From: JBDHZU01 sp039812085
Lineage (GTDB): Bacteria > Actinomycetota > Actinomycetes > S36-B12 > UBA10799
Length of the DNA: 20,282 bases
Reading direction: 5' to 3'
Assembly (NCBI GenBank): GCA_039812085.1
Contig: JBDHZU010000024.1
Location: 1-20,282, forward strand
Shown piece after piece: positions 1 to 6,592 of this stretch (its first letter is position 1; each line of letters starts with the position of its first letter). Below the pieces are notes generated by a model. That model was not told the DNA's origin and searched no databases. It saw only the letters and a program-made list of their open reading frames with translations. The position numbers and the translations under genes were made by a program.

Positions 1-2
1 AA

Positions 3-203
3 TCAACTCCGACTCCGACGGTTTCTCCGACCACGATTGCGCCGACCACGCCGACGATCGAGCCGACGACTCCGACGTATGAACCGACGACGCCGACGTA
101 CGAGCCGACGACTCCGACAGTCACTCCGACAACTCAGTCACCTGTTACGCAAACCCCGGTGAGCGAAGCGCCTTCAGCGGCTGCAACAGTGAGCACTCAG
201 TAG
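3..203 (+). CDS. C-terminal fragment of a Pro/Thr-rich protein (5' end outside window)
   Basis: An open frame enters from the left edge and stops at TAG 201-203, giving 67 codons. The visible part is nearly all Pro and Thr with some Glu, Tyr, Val and Ser. It contains about four copies of a heptapeptide PTTPTxE (x is Ile or Tyr, the last copy diverging), followed by a Ser/Ala/Gln-rich end. Such tails occur at the ends of extracytoplasmic or wall-spanning actinobacterial proteins, including penicillin-binding proteins and lipoproteins. No catalytic domain is in the window, so the function cannot be named. The stop is 30 nt upstream of the FAD reductase start on the same strand, so co-transcription is possible. 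Confidence 0.7.
   Translation, partial: STPTPTVSPTTIAPTTPTIEPTTPTYEPTTPTYEPTTPTVTPTTQSPVTQTPVSEAPSAAATVSTQ
42..122 (+). repeat. 21-bp tandem repeat encoding PTTPTxE
   Basis: Units begin at 42, 63, 84 and 105 with a 21-nt period and keep the reading frame. Third-position changes and the Ile/Tyr swap suggest moderately old copies. This is a coding minisatellite within the Pro/Thr tail. Confidence 0.75.
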
Positions 204-233
204 CAAACTGCGGGTCCTTCGGTAGGCAGGCTT

Positions 234-1637
234 ATGTCCAACGCTCAAGTAGCGCAGGCGCGTTATGAGCGCCTTGCTCATCACTTGCGTGAGCAGTACG
301 CCGCAATTGGTGATGGTGAGCCCGTCCGACTGAAGAAAAAAACGTCGAATCTCTTCCGTCGTCGGCAAGCGATCGAGTCACCTGGTTTGGATGTCGCGGC
401 TTTCGATGGAGTGTTGTCCGTCGATCCGCACGCGCGCACAGCAGACGTACTGGGCATGACCACATACGAACATTTGGTCGATGCCACGCTTGCGTACGGC
501 CTGATGCCGCTGGTCGTTCCTCAGTTGAAGACGATCACTCTCGGCGGTGCGGTCACTGGTTTGGGAATCGAATCGAGTTCATTCCGCGATGGACTGCCGC
601 ATGAATCGGTCATCGAAATGGATGTCCTCACCGGAGCAGGAGAAATCCTGACGGTCACCTCGGCTCCCGACGATCCGCATCGGGACTTGTATCTGTCATT
701 CCCTAATTCGTATGGATCGCTCGGTTATGCACTGCGTCTGCGGATCGAACTTGCTCCGGTACACACGTACGTCGCGTTGCGGCATCTGCGATTCGACACT
801 GCACAGGCGATGACGGATGAGATCGCGCGAATTGTCCAGACCAAGGAGCAGGACGGGCAGCCGGTCGACTTCTTGGATGGGACGGTTTTTTCTGCTGACG
901 AGCAGTACCTCACGTTGGGTACGTGGGCGGATGAACTTCCCGCTGGTGTGGAACAACCGAGCGACTACACCGGGATGGACATTTATTACCGGTCGATTCA
1001 GCAGCGTTCGACTGATGTGTTGACCGTGCGCGATTACATCTGGCGTTGGGATACCGACTGGTTCTGGTGCTCTCGAGCGTTTGGTGTGCAGAAGCCGATG
1101 GTGCGCAAGTTGTGGCCCAAGTCCAAGCTGCGTTCCGATGTGTATTGGAAGATCATCGCGGCGGATCGTCGTTGGCAGTTGTCTGACCGACAAGCCAAGC
1201 TGACCGGAAAACCAGCCCGCGAGGAAGTCGTGCAGGACATCGAGGTTCCGGTGTCCGCCCTGCCGAAGTTCCTGGACTTCTTCCACCGAGAGGTGGGGAT
1301 CGAACCGGTATGGGTGTGTCCGCTGAGGTCCCGTGACGGCAGCACACGTTGGCCGTTGTATGACATGGACCCGGCGACGACGTACGTGAATGTGGGCTTC
1401 TGGTCTACCGTTCCACTGCCCGCGGGGACTGACCCGCAGGCAGGAACAGTGAACCGAAGGATCGAACAAGTCGTTACTGAACTTGGGGGACACAAGTCGC
1501 TGTACTCCAGTGCGTACTACAGCGAGCAGGAGTTTGATGAGTTGTATGGCGGCAGCCACTACGACCAGATCAAAGCAAAATACGACCCGGCCCAACGGTT
1601 GACCGGTCTATACGACAAGGTAGTTCGGCGTCGGTAG
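234..1637 (+). CDS. tmsA: FAD-binding reductase, 10-methyl fatty acid biosynthesis (TmsA/BfaB type)
   Basis: The 467-residue product resembles DHCR24-like FAD-linked oxidoreductases. Residues about 52-175 form the FAD-binding part, with LGGAVTGLGIESSSFRDG at 103-120 as the flavin-contact segment and NSYGSLGYALRLR at 158-170. In actinobacteria this family (Rv0449c/BfaB; TmsA) reduces the 10-methylene group put on oleoyl phospholipid chains to a 10-methyl group, giving tuberculostearic-type lipids. That role fits here because the next gene, 26 nt downstream, is the partner methyltransferase. The start follows a weak GGTAGGCAGG purine run. No signal peptide or membrane span is seen, so the enzyme is likely cytosolic or peripheral to the membrane. 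The family call is firm; the exact substrate is inferred from the pairing. Confidence 0.85.
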   Translation: MSNAQVAQARYERLAHHLREQYAAIGDGEPVRLKKKTSNLFRRRQAIESPGLDVAAFDGVLSVDPHARTADVLGMTTYEHLVDATLAYGLMPLVVPQLKTITLGGAVTGLGIESSSFRDGLPHESVIEMDVLTGAGEILTVTSAPDDPHRDLYLSFPNSYGSLGYALRLRIELAPVHTYVALRHLRFDTAQAMTDEIARIVQTKEQDGQPVDFLDGTVFSADEQYLTLGTWADELPAGVEQPSDYTGMDIYYRSIQQRSTDVLTVRDYIWRWDTDWFWCSRAFGVQKPMVRKLWPKSKLRSDVYWKIIAADRRWQLSDRQAKLTGKPAREEVVQDIEVPVSALPKFLDFFHREVGIEPVWVCPLRSRDGSTRWPLYDMDPATTYVNVGFWSTVPLPAGTDPQAGTVNRRIEQVVTELGGHKSLYSSAYYSEQEFDELYGGSHYDQIKAKYDPAQRLTGLYDKVVRRR

Positions 1638-1649
1638 GCGTCGTAACTC

Positions 1650-1657
1650 AGGAGGAG
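1650..1657 (+). promoter_or_regulatory. Strong Shine-Dalgarno for the methyltransferase gene
   Basis: AGGAGGAG ends 6 nt before ATG 1664. This near-perfect anti-16S match fixes the start and marks the gene as internal to an operon, in contrast to the many genes here that lack any Shine-Dalgarno sequence. Confidence 0.85.
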
Positions 1658-1663
1658 CGCCGC

Positions 1664-2920
1664 ATGCAGCTCGCAGAAGTCTTCGAAACGATCGTCGGCC
1701 CAGATGCGCCGGTGGAATTCGTCGCATACGACGGCAGCAAGTCAGGCACTCCTGGCTCGGACATCCGAGTGGAGGTGCGGTCGGAGAAGGCGCTGGAACT
1801 GTTCCTCTCTCATCCCGGCCAGGTCGGATTAGCGCGCGCCTATGTATCTGGTGAGTTGGAGATCCACGGCGACATCGTGGACATGTTCAACGCGCTGTAC
1901 ACCAACAACACTGGGTCGATTTCTTGGTCGGATCGCGCCAAGTTGGCGCGTGAGTTCGCTCCTCGCTATCTGAAGCAGGGCGGTTTGTTCAAGCGAGGAG
2001 AACTTCCCCCGGAAGAGAAGAAACTTGGCGGTAGTCGACATTCCAAGAACCGCGATGCAGAGGCAATCGCCCACCACTATGACGTTTCCAACGACTTCTA
2101 CCGAATGGTGCTGGGTCCGTCGATGGCCTACACCTGTGCAGTGTTTCCCACTGAAGACGCCACGTTGGAACAAGCTCAGGAAGAGAAGTTCGACCTGGTG
2201 TGTCGCAAGCTCGACCTCAAGCCTGGGATGCGTCTGCTGGACGTGGGCTGTGGCTGGGGCGGCATGGTGCTGCACGCAGTAAAGAACTACGGCGTGGAAG
2301 CGATCGGTGTAACGCTCAGCAAGCCGCAGGCCGACTGGGGTCAGGCGGCAGTAGTTGAAGCAGGACTCGAGAAATCTGCCCAGGTTCGATTCAGTGACTA
2401 TCGCGATGTTCCCGAAGGCGACTTCGATGCCATCTCATCCATCGGTCTGACCGAACACATCGGGGAAAAGAACTACCCGGCGTACTTCTCATTCCTGCGC
2501 AGCAAGATCAAGCCGGAAGGTCGGCTGCTCAATCACTCCATCACGCGGTTCAACGACAAGCAGAAGGTTTACTACCGCAACAGCTTTGTGAACCGTTACA
2601 TCTTCCCGGATGGTGAACTCACCGGTCCCGCCAAGATCATGATGGCGATGACCGGCGAGGGCTGGGAAGTTCAGCACGAGGAGAACATTCGCGTGCACTA
2701 CGCCAAGACGTTGAACGCCTGGCGAATGAACCTGGAAGACAATTGGGATGCCGCCGTGGGTGAGGTAGGCGAGCGGAAAGCGCGAGTGTGGCGGCTGTAC
2801 ATGGCAGCCTCGGAATTCGGCTTTGCCACCAACATCATTCAGCTTCACCAGTTCTTAGGAACGAACACCATCGACGGTGCAAATGGAATGCCGCTACGGC
2901 CGGATTTCAGCCGGAAGTAG
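1664..2920 (+). CDS. tmsB: SAM-dependent fatty-acyl methyltransferase, CFA-synthase family (TmsB/UfaA1 type)
   Basis: The 418-residue product belongs to the cyclopropane fatty-acid synthase family. HHYDVSNDFY at 137-146 is the family signature, LLDVGCGWGG at 191-200 is the SAM-binding glycine loop, and GLTEHIGEKNY at 261-271 lines the active site. The C-terminal QLHQFLGTNTIDG segment is also typical. Beside an FAD reductase, the expected reaction is SAM-dependent methylenation of the oleoyl double bond on membrane phospholipid, after which the reductase yields 10-methylstearate. The known M. tuberculosis counterparts are Rv0447c and Rv0449c, which flank Rv0448c (DUF1365); no such gene lies between them here. 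A cyclopropane synthase is the alternative, made less likely by the partner gene. The stop overlaps the convergent osmC end by 14 nt. Confidence 0.85.
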   Translation: MQLAEVFETIVGPDAPVEFVAYDGSKSGTPGSDIRVEVRSEKALELFLSHPGQVGLARAYVSGELEIHGDIVDMFNALYTNNTGSISWSDRAKLAREFAPRYLKQGGLFKRGELPPEEKKLGGSRHSKNRDAEAIAHHYDVSNDFYRMVLGPSMAYTCAVFPTEDATLEQAQEEKFDLVCRKLDLKPGMRLLDVGCGWGGMVLHAVKNYGVEAIGVTLSKPQADWGQAAVVEAGLEKSAQVRFSDYRDVPEGDFDAISSIGLTEHIGEKNYPAYFSFLRSKIKPEGRLLNHSITRFNDKQKVYYRNSFVNRYIFPDGELTGPAKIMMAMTGEGWEVQHEENIRVHYAKTLNAWRMNLEDNWDAAVGEVGERKARVWRLYMAASEFGFATNIIQLHQFLGTNTIDGANGMPLRPDFSRK

Positions 2921-3344
2921 CCGCGTCCGCATCTACGATGCCGATTTCGATGGAGTTTCCGAACATCTTGCTGACCGGGCAATGGTGAGCTACGCGAATC
3001 AGCCCTGCGCGTTCTTTGTCCGATAGGTCACCGGTCAAGTGGAGTGCCACAGTGAACTCAGTTGACCCGTCGTCTGCGGTGACGTGACTGACGTCTACTG
3101 ACACTTCATCCAACGCGGTATTACGTGCATCGGCGGCAATGCGGACCGTTGCGGCAATGCAGCTCGACAACGCAACGTCGACAAGTTGCTTGGCAGAAAG
3201 TTCCTCGTCCGAGCCTTGTTCTTGCCAGACAGAGTTCGTGGTGATGGTGTGCGTCGTGCCACCTGGTGACGTCGTCGTCGCATGGACGAGGTAACGAGTG
3301 GCGTCGGCTGTTGCTGTGCTCACTGAAGGTGCTGCATCGCTCAT
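2907..3344 (-). CDS. OsmC-family peroxiredoxin
   Basis: The 145-residue product has the two conserved OsmC/Ohr cysteines: C62 in VALSSCIAATVRIAADAR and C122 in HHCPVSKMFG. These form the peroxidatic/resolving pair that reduces organic hydroperoxides, normally with lipoyl or thiol donors. The length matches the family. The frame stays open further upstream to 3536, but that extension runs antisense into rtcB, so ATG at 3342-3344 (MSDAAPSV) is chosen. It is divergent from rtcB with a 100-bp gap and convergent with the methyltransferase, so it is probably monocistronic. Whether it is OsmC proper, Ohr or a YhfA-like branch cannot be settled by eye. Confidence 0.87.
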   Translation of the reverse strand: MSDAAPSVSTATADATRYLVHATTTSPGGTTHTITTNSVWQEQGSDEELSAKQLVDVALSSCIAATVRIAADARNTALDEVSVDVSHVTADDGSTEFTVALHLTGDLSDKERAGLIRVAHHCPVSKMFGNSIEIGIVDADAATSG

Positions 3345-3413
3345 AACCGAATCCAATCGCCGCTGAGTAGTACACGCAAATGGACTCGACCCCGACAGAA
3401 AACTCGAACACTC

Positions 3414-3429
3414 GGAATTGATCAATTCC
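3414..3429. promoter_or_regulatory. 16-bp perfect palindrome in the osmC-rtcB divergent region (candidate operator)
   Basis: GGAATTGATCAATTCC is its own reverse complement. It lies 2 nt upstream of the putative rtcB -10 box, inside what would be the -35/-10 spacer, where a dimeric regulator would block or remodel RNA polymerase. No regulator gene is adjacent, and the identity of the binder is unknown. Confidence 0.5.
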
Positions 3430-3431
3430 TC

Positions 3432-3437
3432 TAAGCT
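3432..3437 (+). promoter_or_regulatory. -10 box of rtcB, leaderless arrangement
   Basis: TAAGCT fits TANNNT and is followed by 7 nt and then ATG 3445, so transcription would start at or next to the start codon. No good Shine-Dalgarno precedes the gene, and no clear -35 is visible. Confidence 0.5.
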
Positions 3438-3444
3438 CGGGTAA

Positions 3445-4587
3445 ATGCATGTCATCGAGAACGCAGCGCACCCCATCAAGATTTGGACCGACCCTGATGG
3501 TGTCGAGACTGAAGCGTTCAACCAGTTGCTCAACATCGCGAACCTTCCGTGGGTTCATCGCCATGTTGCTGTGATGCCCGATGTTCATTACGGCAAGGGC
3601 GCGACGGTTGGTTCAGTCATCGCGATGGCCGATGCGGTCAGTCCATCCGCAGTTGGTGTGGACATTGGTTGTGGGATGGCGGCGATCCGTACCAATCTGA
3701 CTGCTGCAGATCTGCCGGAGGATCTGAGTGTCTTGCGACGCGGAGTCGAGCAGGCGATCCCCGTTGGATTCAATGCGCATGCGCAGCCTGTTGCCGAAAT
3801 GCGTGGCTTCGACACTTTGACGGTTGACCTTTCCGACCTTGGGTCGAAGGCGGCATGTCAGATCGGCACGTTGGGTGGAGGTAACCACTTCATCGAACTG
3901 TGCATCGATGACGAAGACGTGGTGTGGATGATGCTGCACTCCGGGTCTCGCCGAGTAGGAATGCAGATCGCTGATCGCCACATCAAGGTCGCCAAGCTGC
4001 TGGAACATAATCAGGCATTGCCGGATCCAGATCTGGCGGTGTTCCTTGCCGGAACGCCGCAGATGCAGGCATATCGGCACGACCTGTCTTGGGCGCAGGA
4101 CTATGCGCGCCACAATCGCGACACGATGCTGCGGTTGTATCGCGATGTGATGCGGGTGAATTTCCCGGATGTGCAGTTCGTGGAGGAGATCAACTGCCAC
4201 CACAACTATGTGTCGGAAGAGGTTCACTTTGGTGCCGATGTATTCGTCACGCGTAAGGGCGCGATTCGTGCACGTTCCGGAGAGCTGGGAATCATCCCTG
4301 GCTCGATGGGTACGGGGTCGTACATCGTGCGGGGACGAGGTAACCCGGAGTCATTCCAGTCGGCATCGCATGGCGCGGGTCGTCGTATGTCGCGGAACAA
4401 GGCAAAGAAGACGTTCTCTGTGGACGACCTTGTCCGTCAGACCAATGGCGTCGAGTGCCGTAAGGATCCAGGGATCATCGATGAGATCCCTGCCGCCTAT
4501 AAGGACATCGACTCGGTCATCGCGCAGCAGGCGGACCTGGTGGATGTTGTTGCGCATTTGACCACCGTCATGTGCGTGAAGGGCTAG
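3445..4587 (+). CDS. rtcB: RtcB-family RNA ligase
   Basis: The 380-residue product matches RtcB, the GTP- and Mn-dependent ligase joining 2',3'-cyclic-phosphate (or 3'-phosphate) RNA ends to 5'-OH ends. Visible motifs are MPDVHYGKGATVGSV near 44-58, VGVDIGCGM with the metal ligands D73 and C76, GGGNHFIEL with metal-binding His, and ASHGAGRRMSR, in which H309 corresponds to the guanylylated histidine. All key residues are present and the length is close to the usual ~400, so the enzyme should be active. No RtcA cyclase, RtcR activator or archease gene is nearby. Bacterial roles include repair of tRNA or rRNA cut by ribotoxins. The promoter contains a perfect palindrome, suggesting dedicated control. 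A tRNA gene follows 66 nt downstream. Confidence 0.95.
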   Translation: MHVIENAAHPIKIWTDPDGVETEAFNQLLNIANLPWVHRHVAVMPDVHYGKGATVGSVIAMADAVSPSAVGVDIGCGMAAIRTNLTAADLPEDLSVLRRGVEQAIPVGFNAHAQPVAEMRGFDTLTVDLSDLGSKAACQIGTLGGGNHFIELCIDDEDVVWMMLHSGSRRVGMQIADRHIKVAKLLEHNQALPDPDLAVFLAGTPQMQAYRHDLSWAQDYARHNRDTMLRLYRDVMRVNFPDVQFVEEINCHHNYVSEEVHFGADVFVTRKGAIRARSGELGIIPGSMGTGSYIVRGRGNPESFQSASHGAGRRMSRNKAKKTFSVDDLVRQTNGVECRKDPGIIDEIPAAYKDIDSVIAQQADLVDVVAHLTTVMCVKG

Positions 4588-4653
4588 ACGCTGGCTACTC
4601 GCCCATCGACGCATCCATTCCGACCTGCGGTCACGTAACCTTCGAGGGCACAT

Positions 4654-4726
4654 GCCCCCGTAGCTCAGTGGATAGAGCAACGGTTTCCTAAACCGCAGGT
4701 CGGAGGTTCGATTCCTCTCGGGGGCA
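4654..4726 (+). tRNA. tRNA-Arg (anticodon CCT)
   Basis: A 73-nt cloverleaf can be drawn: acceptor GCCCCCG/CGGGGGC with discriminator A, D-stem GCTC/GAGC, anticodon loop TTCCTAA, and T-arm GGAGG-TTCGATT-CCTCT. The outermost anticodon-stem pair appears to be an A-C mismatch. CCA is not encoded. The anticodon CCU reads the AGG codon. Confidence 0.93.
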
Positions 4727-4731
4727 CATGA

Positions 4732-4757
4732 CCCAGTGGATGTTGAAGTCCACTGGG
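4732..4757 (+). terminator. Hairpin downstream of tRNA-Arg
   Basis: Perfect 9-bp stem CCCAGTGGA/TCCACTGGG with an 8-nt loop, starting 5 nt after the tRNA end. There is no strong T-run. Its position suggests transcription termination or 3'-end processing, and it argues against translation starting at the ATG at 4736 inside it. Confidence 0.6.
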
Positions 4758-4860
4758 GAGCGCCAGAGATTGAATATGTGAGAGCTCGATGGTCGCCCGC
4801 GCTTTCCGGGGGCGACGACCTGTCTGACACCAGTACGGTGGCAGTCCGACAACGTCTGAC

Positions 4861-4865
4861 AGGAG
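4861..4865 (+). promoter_or_regulatory. Shine-Dalgarno setting the GTG start at 4871
   Basis: AGGAG sits 5 nt before GTG 4871. This favours that start over the in-frame ATG codons at 4736 (within a hairpin) and 4886. Confidence 0.6.
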
Positions 4866-4870
4866 TGGCA

Positions 4871-5446
4871 GTGGCGACAAAGGCAATGGTGGCGAGTCTG
4901 ACTCGGGCCGAACAGGATCTGATCCGCGAAACTGAGCCGAAGCGACTGGCCAAACTCGATGCTGATGAATTAGGAAACGTGCAGGACAGAGTCCGCAAGG
5001 CGCGTAATCGCCATGCCAATCAGTACCGCCGGGACGGTGCCCAAGCGGTCAAGAAGTCTGGTGGCCGAGGAAAGGCGCGCCCAGCCAATACGCGCAATGC
5101 GGACAAGGTAGAGGTCTTCGAAGAAGCACTTGCGCGAGTCAGCCTCGCCTACTCCAAAGCGCTGTCGAAGAGTGCCGCTGGCCTGAAGTCAGACCGCCTG
5201 GATGCAAAGAAATCGGGCAAGGGCTCAGCTAAGAAGAAAGACGATGCCAAGAGCAAGAAGGGTGGCGCCAAGAAAGCGGGCAAGAAGGGCGGCGCGAAGA
5301 AGGCAGGCAAGAAGGGCAGTGGCGGTAAGGCAGCCAATGGCAGGGGTGCGGTTAACAAGCGCCACGACCCCACGAGCAAGAACGAACGTCGAGGTAACCG
5401 AAACACCCGTCGTAAGAGCCGACAGAAGTTGCGCGCCAAGCGCTAG
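4871..5446 (+). CDS. Conserved actinobacterial protein with histone H1-like Lys/Ala-rich tail
   Basis: With the GTG start the product is 191 residues. The N-terminal half (about 1-110) is mixed charged and probably helical (ASLTRAEQDLIRETEPKRLA, then RVRKARNRHANQYRR). The C-terminal half is low-complexity Lys/Ala/Gly/Ser with two GGAKKAGKK copies, ending in an Arg/Lys-rich RNTRRKSRQKLRAKR. Strongly basic tails like this are known from histone H1-like and HU-extended proteins, so nucleic-acid binding is a reasonable inference. I recognise the N-terminal pattern as a conserved hypothetical protein of actinobacteria but cannot name a function. It follows the tRNA-Arg hairpin and ends exactly next to the convergent GH76 gene. 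Confidence 0.75.
   Translation: MATKAMVASLTRAEQDLIRETEPKRLAKLDADELGNVQDRVRKARNRHANQYRRDGAQAVKKSGGRGKARPANTRNADKVEVFEEALARVSLAYSKALSKSAAGLKSDRLDAKKSGKGSAKKKDDAKSKKGGAKKAGKKGGAKKAGKKGSGGKAANGRGAVNKRHDPTSKNERRGNRNTRRKSRQKLRAKR
5261..5314 (+). repeat. 27-bp tandem repeat encoding GGAKKAGKK
   Basis: Two in-frame 27-nt units at 5261-5287 and 5288-5314 encode identical peptides with a few synonymous differences. They form the core of the basic tail. Confidence 0.8.
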
Positions 5447-6523
5447 TCAGCAGGCTGCCCAGAGCAGTTCTGTGGGCCAATGCAGGAGGAATCGAACCTG
5501 CAAAATCCCTGCGTGATCAAGCCAGATACTTCCGTCGTATCGACCGATTCCGTTGGCAATAAATCGTTCGGTTTCCGGATCGAATGCTTCGCTTTGCACG
5601 CGTGTGAGCCAGTCTGTGACTAGCCGAGGAGGCTGCGACGCACCCAACTCTGCGTACAGGGCCATGAGGTGTCTGGCGAAGATTGCGACGAATGCCGGAC
5701 TGTTGTGCCACAGCCGGTCAGGGTCTTGCTCGTAGTAACGAACGCCTGCGTTTCCCCACGCTTTGGCTCGGTCGAGTTGGCTGCTGTCTCCGGTTATACG
5801 GAACAGCGCGAGGTTGAGCCCGATCGCCGAACCTTGGTTGTAGGCATAGATACTCGGTTCAACACTGCCGTCTGGGCGCATATGGTCGGCGACCATTCCG
5901 TCATCGGTTCGCAGCCGTCGGATGAAGTCCGCGCAGCGCTGCGCGAATGCTACGAATGCATCGTGATCGCTCGACGAGATTCCAAGCCGTTGCTCGACTT
6001 CCACCACCCGTGCGGCGACCATTCCGGCGGGTCCTGTTGAGCAGGCATTGCGAGTCCCGCCGCGTTCGCGCCAGCGCACTCCACCGTCGTTTCGATCCTC
6101 ACCACGCAATTGCAGACGCAGAATCTTGCGCGCAGCAACGAGGTCGCGCTCAGGATCGCCCTGTGAGGGAGCGTTCTTGCCCAACTGTTCGGCCAGCAGC
6201 GCCCGTTGTAAGAGGCACAACGCAATCCACGAGTTGTCGTCGTAGTAGATATGTCCGGCGCTGAGCGACATACGCGGAAAATCCGAATAGGCATGACCGC
6301 GGTGATACCGCTTGAGTCCGTTGATGAGGCCATCGGCGATGGGCCAAGCTGACTGGTCGGCCACTGCTCGCGTCATCGCAGCCTGGATTACTTGGGATAA
6401 CGGCCAGGCCGCTGCCGTTTTCTTCGGGTCAACGACCTTCGACATCCCTGGTTTGCCAGTGATTCCCTTCGCGACTAACGACTGCCACGCACCTTGCAAG
6501 CGAGCGATGTCATTTCCGGTCAC
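5447..6523 (-). CDS. Glycoside hydrolase family 76 protein (alpha-1,6-mannanase-like), no signal peptide
   Basis: The 358-residue product has the (alpha/alpha)6-barrel pattern of GH76, with the paired catalytic acids D95-D96 in IYYDDNSWIAL and aromatic sugar-contact motifs such as YAYNQGSAIGLNLAL. GH76 enzymes cut alpha-1,6-mannan backbones, in actinobacteria plausibly lipomannan-type or environmental glycans. The start is GTG 6521-6523, 6 nt after a CATTCT -10-like box. The N-terminus (TGNDIARLQGAWQSL) is not a signal peptide, so this copy looks cytosolic, whereas many studied members are secreted. It is divergent from the Rrf2 gene and abuts the convergent Lys-rich gene with no gap. The family call is good; substrate is unknown. 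Confidence 0.8.
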   Translation of the reverse strand: MTGNDIARLQGAWQSLVAKGITGKPGMSKVVDPKKTAAAWPLSQVIQAAMTRAVADQSAWPIADGLINGLKRYHRGHAYSDFPRMSLSAGHIYYDDNSWIALCLLQRALLAEQLGKNAPSQGDPERDLVAARKILRLQLRGEDRNDGGVRWRERGGTRNACSTGPAGMVAARVVEVEQRLGISSSDHDAFVAFAQRCADFIRRLRTDDGMVADHMRPDGSVEPSIYAYNQGSAIGLNLALFRITGDSSQLDRAKAWGNAGVRYYEQDPDRLWHNSPAFVAIFARHLMALYAELGASQPPRLVTDWLTRVQSEAFDPETERFIANGIGRYDGSIWLDHAGILQVRFLLHWPTELLWAAC

Positions 6524-6579
6524 CGCACCAGAATGACGAAGTGATCATGTGTCGGCAACGTCAACCGACCGTTCTGCGC

Positions 6580-6585
6580 CACAAT
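6580..6585 (+). promoter_or_regulatory. -10-like box of the Rrf2 gene, leaderless arrangement
   Basis: CACAAT matches TATAAT at four of six positions and lies 7 nt before ATG 6593. The same hexamer occurs 6 nt upstream of the cyclo-ligase start, which supports the reading. It favours ATG 6593 over ATG 6584, which overlaps the box. Confidence 0.4.
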
Positions 6586-6592
6586 GGACCAC

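Noticed and set aside
696..1595. Long minus-strand open frame (299 codons) opposite the FAD reductase gene
   Set aside because: The plus strand encodes a clear family match over its full length; the antisense frame is low-quality, rich in Arg/His/Val as expected of a codon-biased shadow.
3345..3536. N-terminal extension of the OsmC protein into rtcB
   Set aside because: The extra 64 residues have no family counterpart and are antisense to the conserved rtcB N-terminus.
4577..4653. A degraded second tRNA upstream of tRNA-Arg
   Set aside because: Only the last 12-13 nt resemble a tRNA 3' end; there is no T-loop TTCGA-type arm or anticodon stem in the right place.
4736..4870. N-terminal extension of the Lys-rich protein from ATG 4736
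   Set aside because: That ATG lies in the hairpin after tRNA-Arg and has no ribosome-binding site; AGGAG points to GTG 4871.
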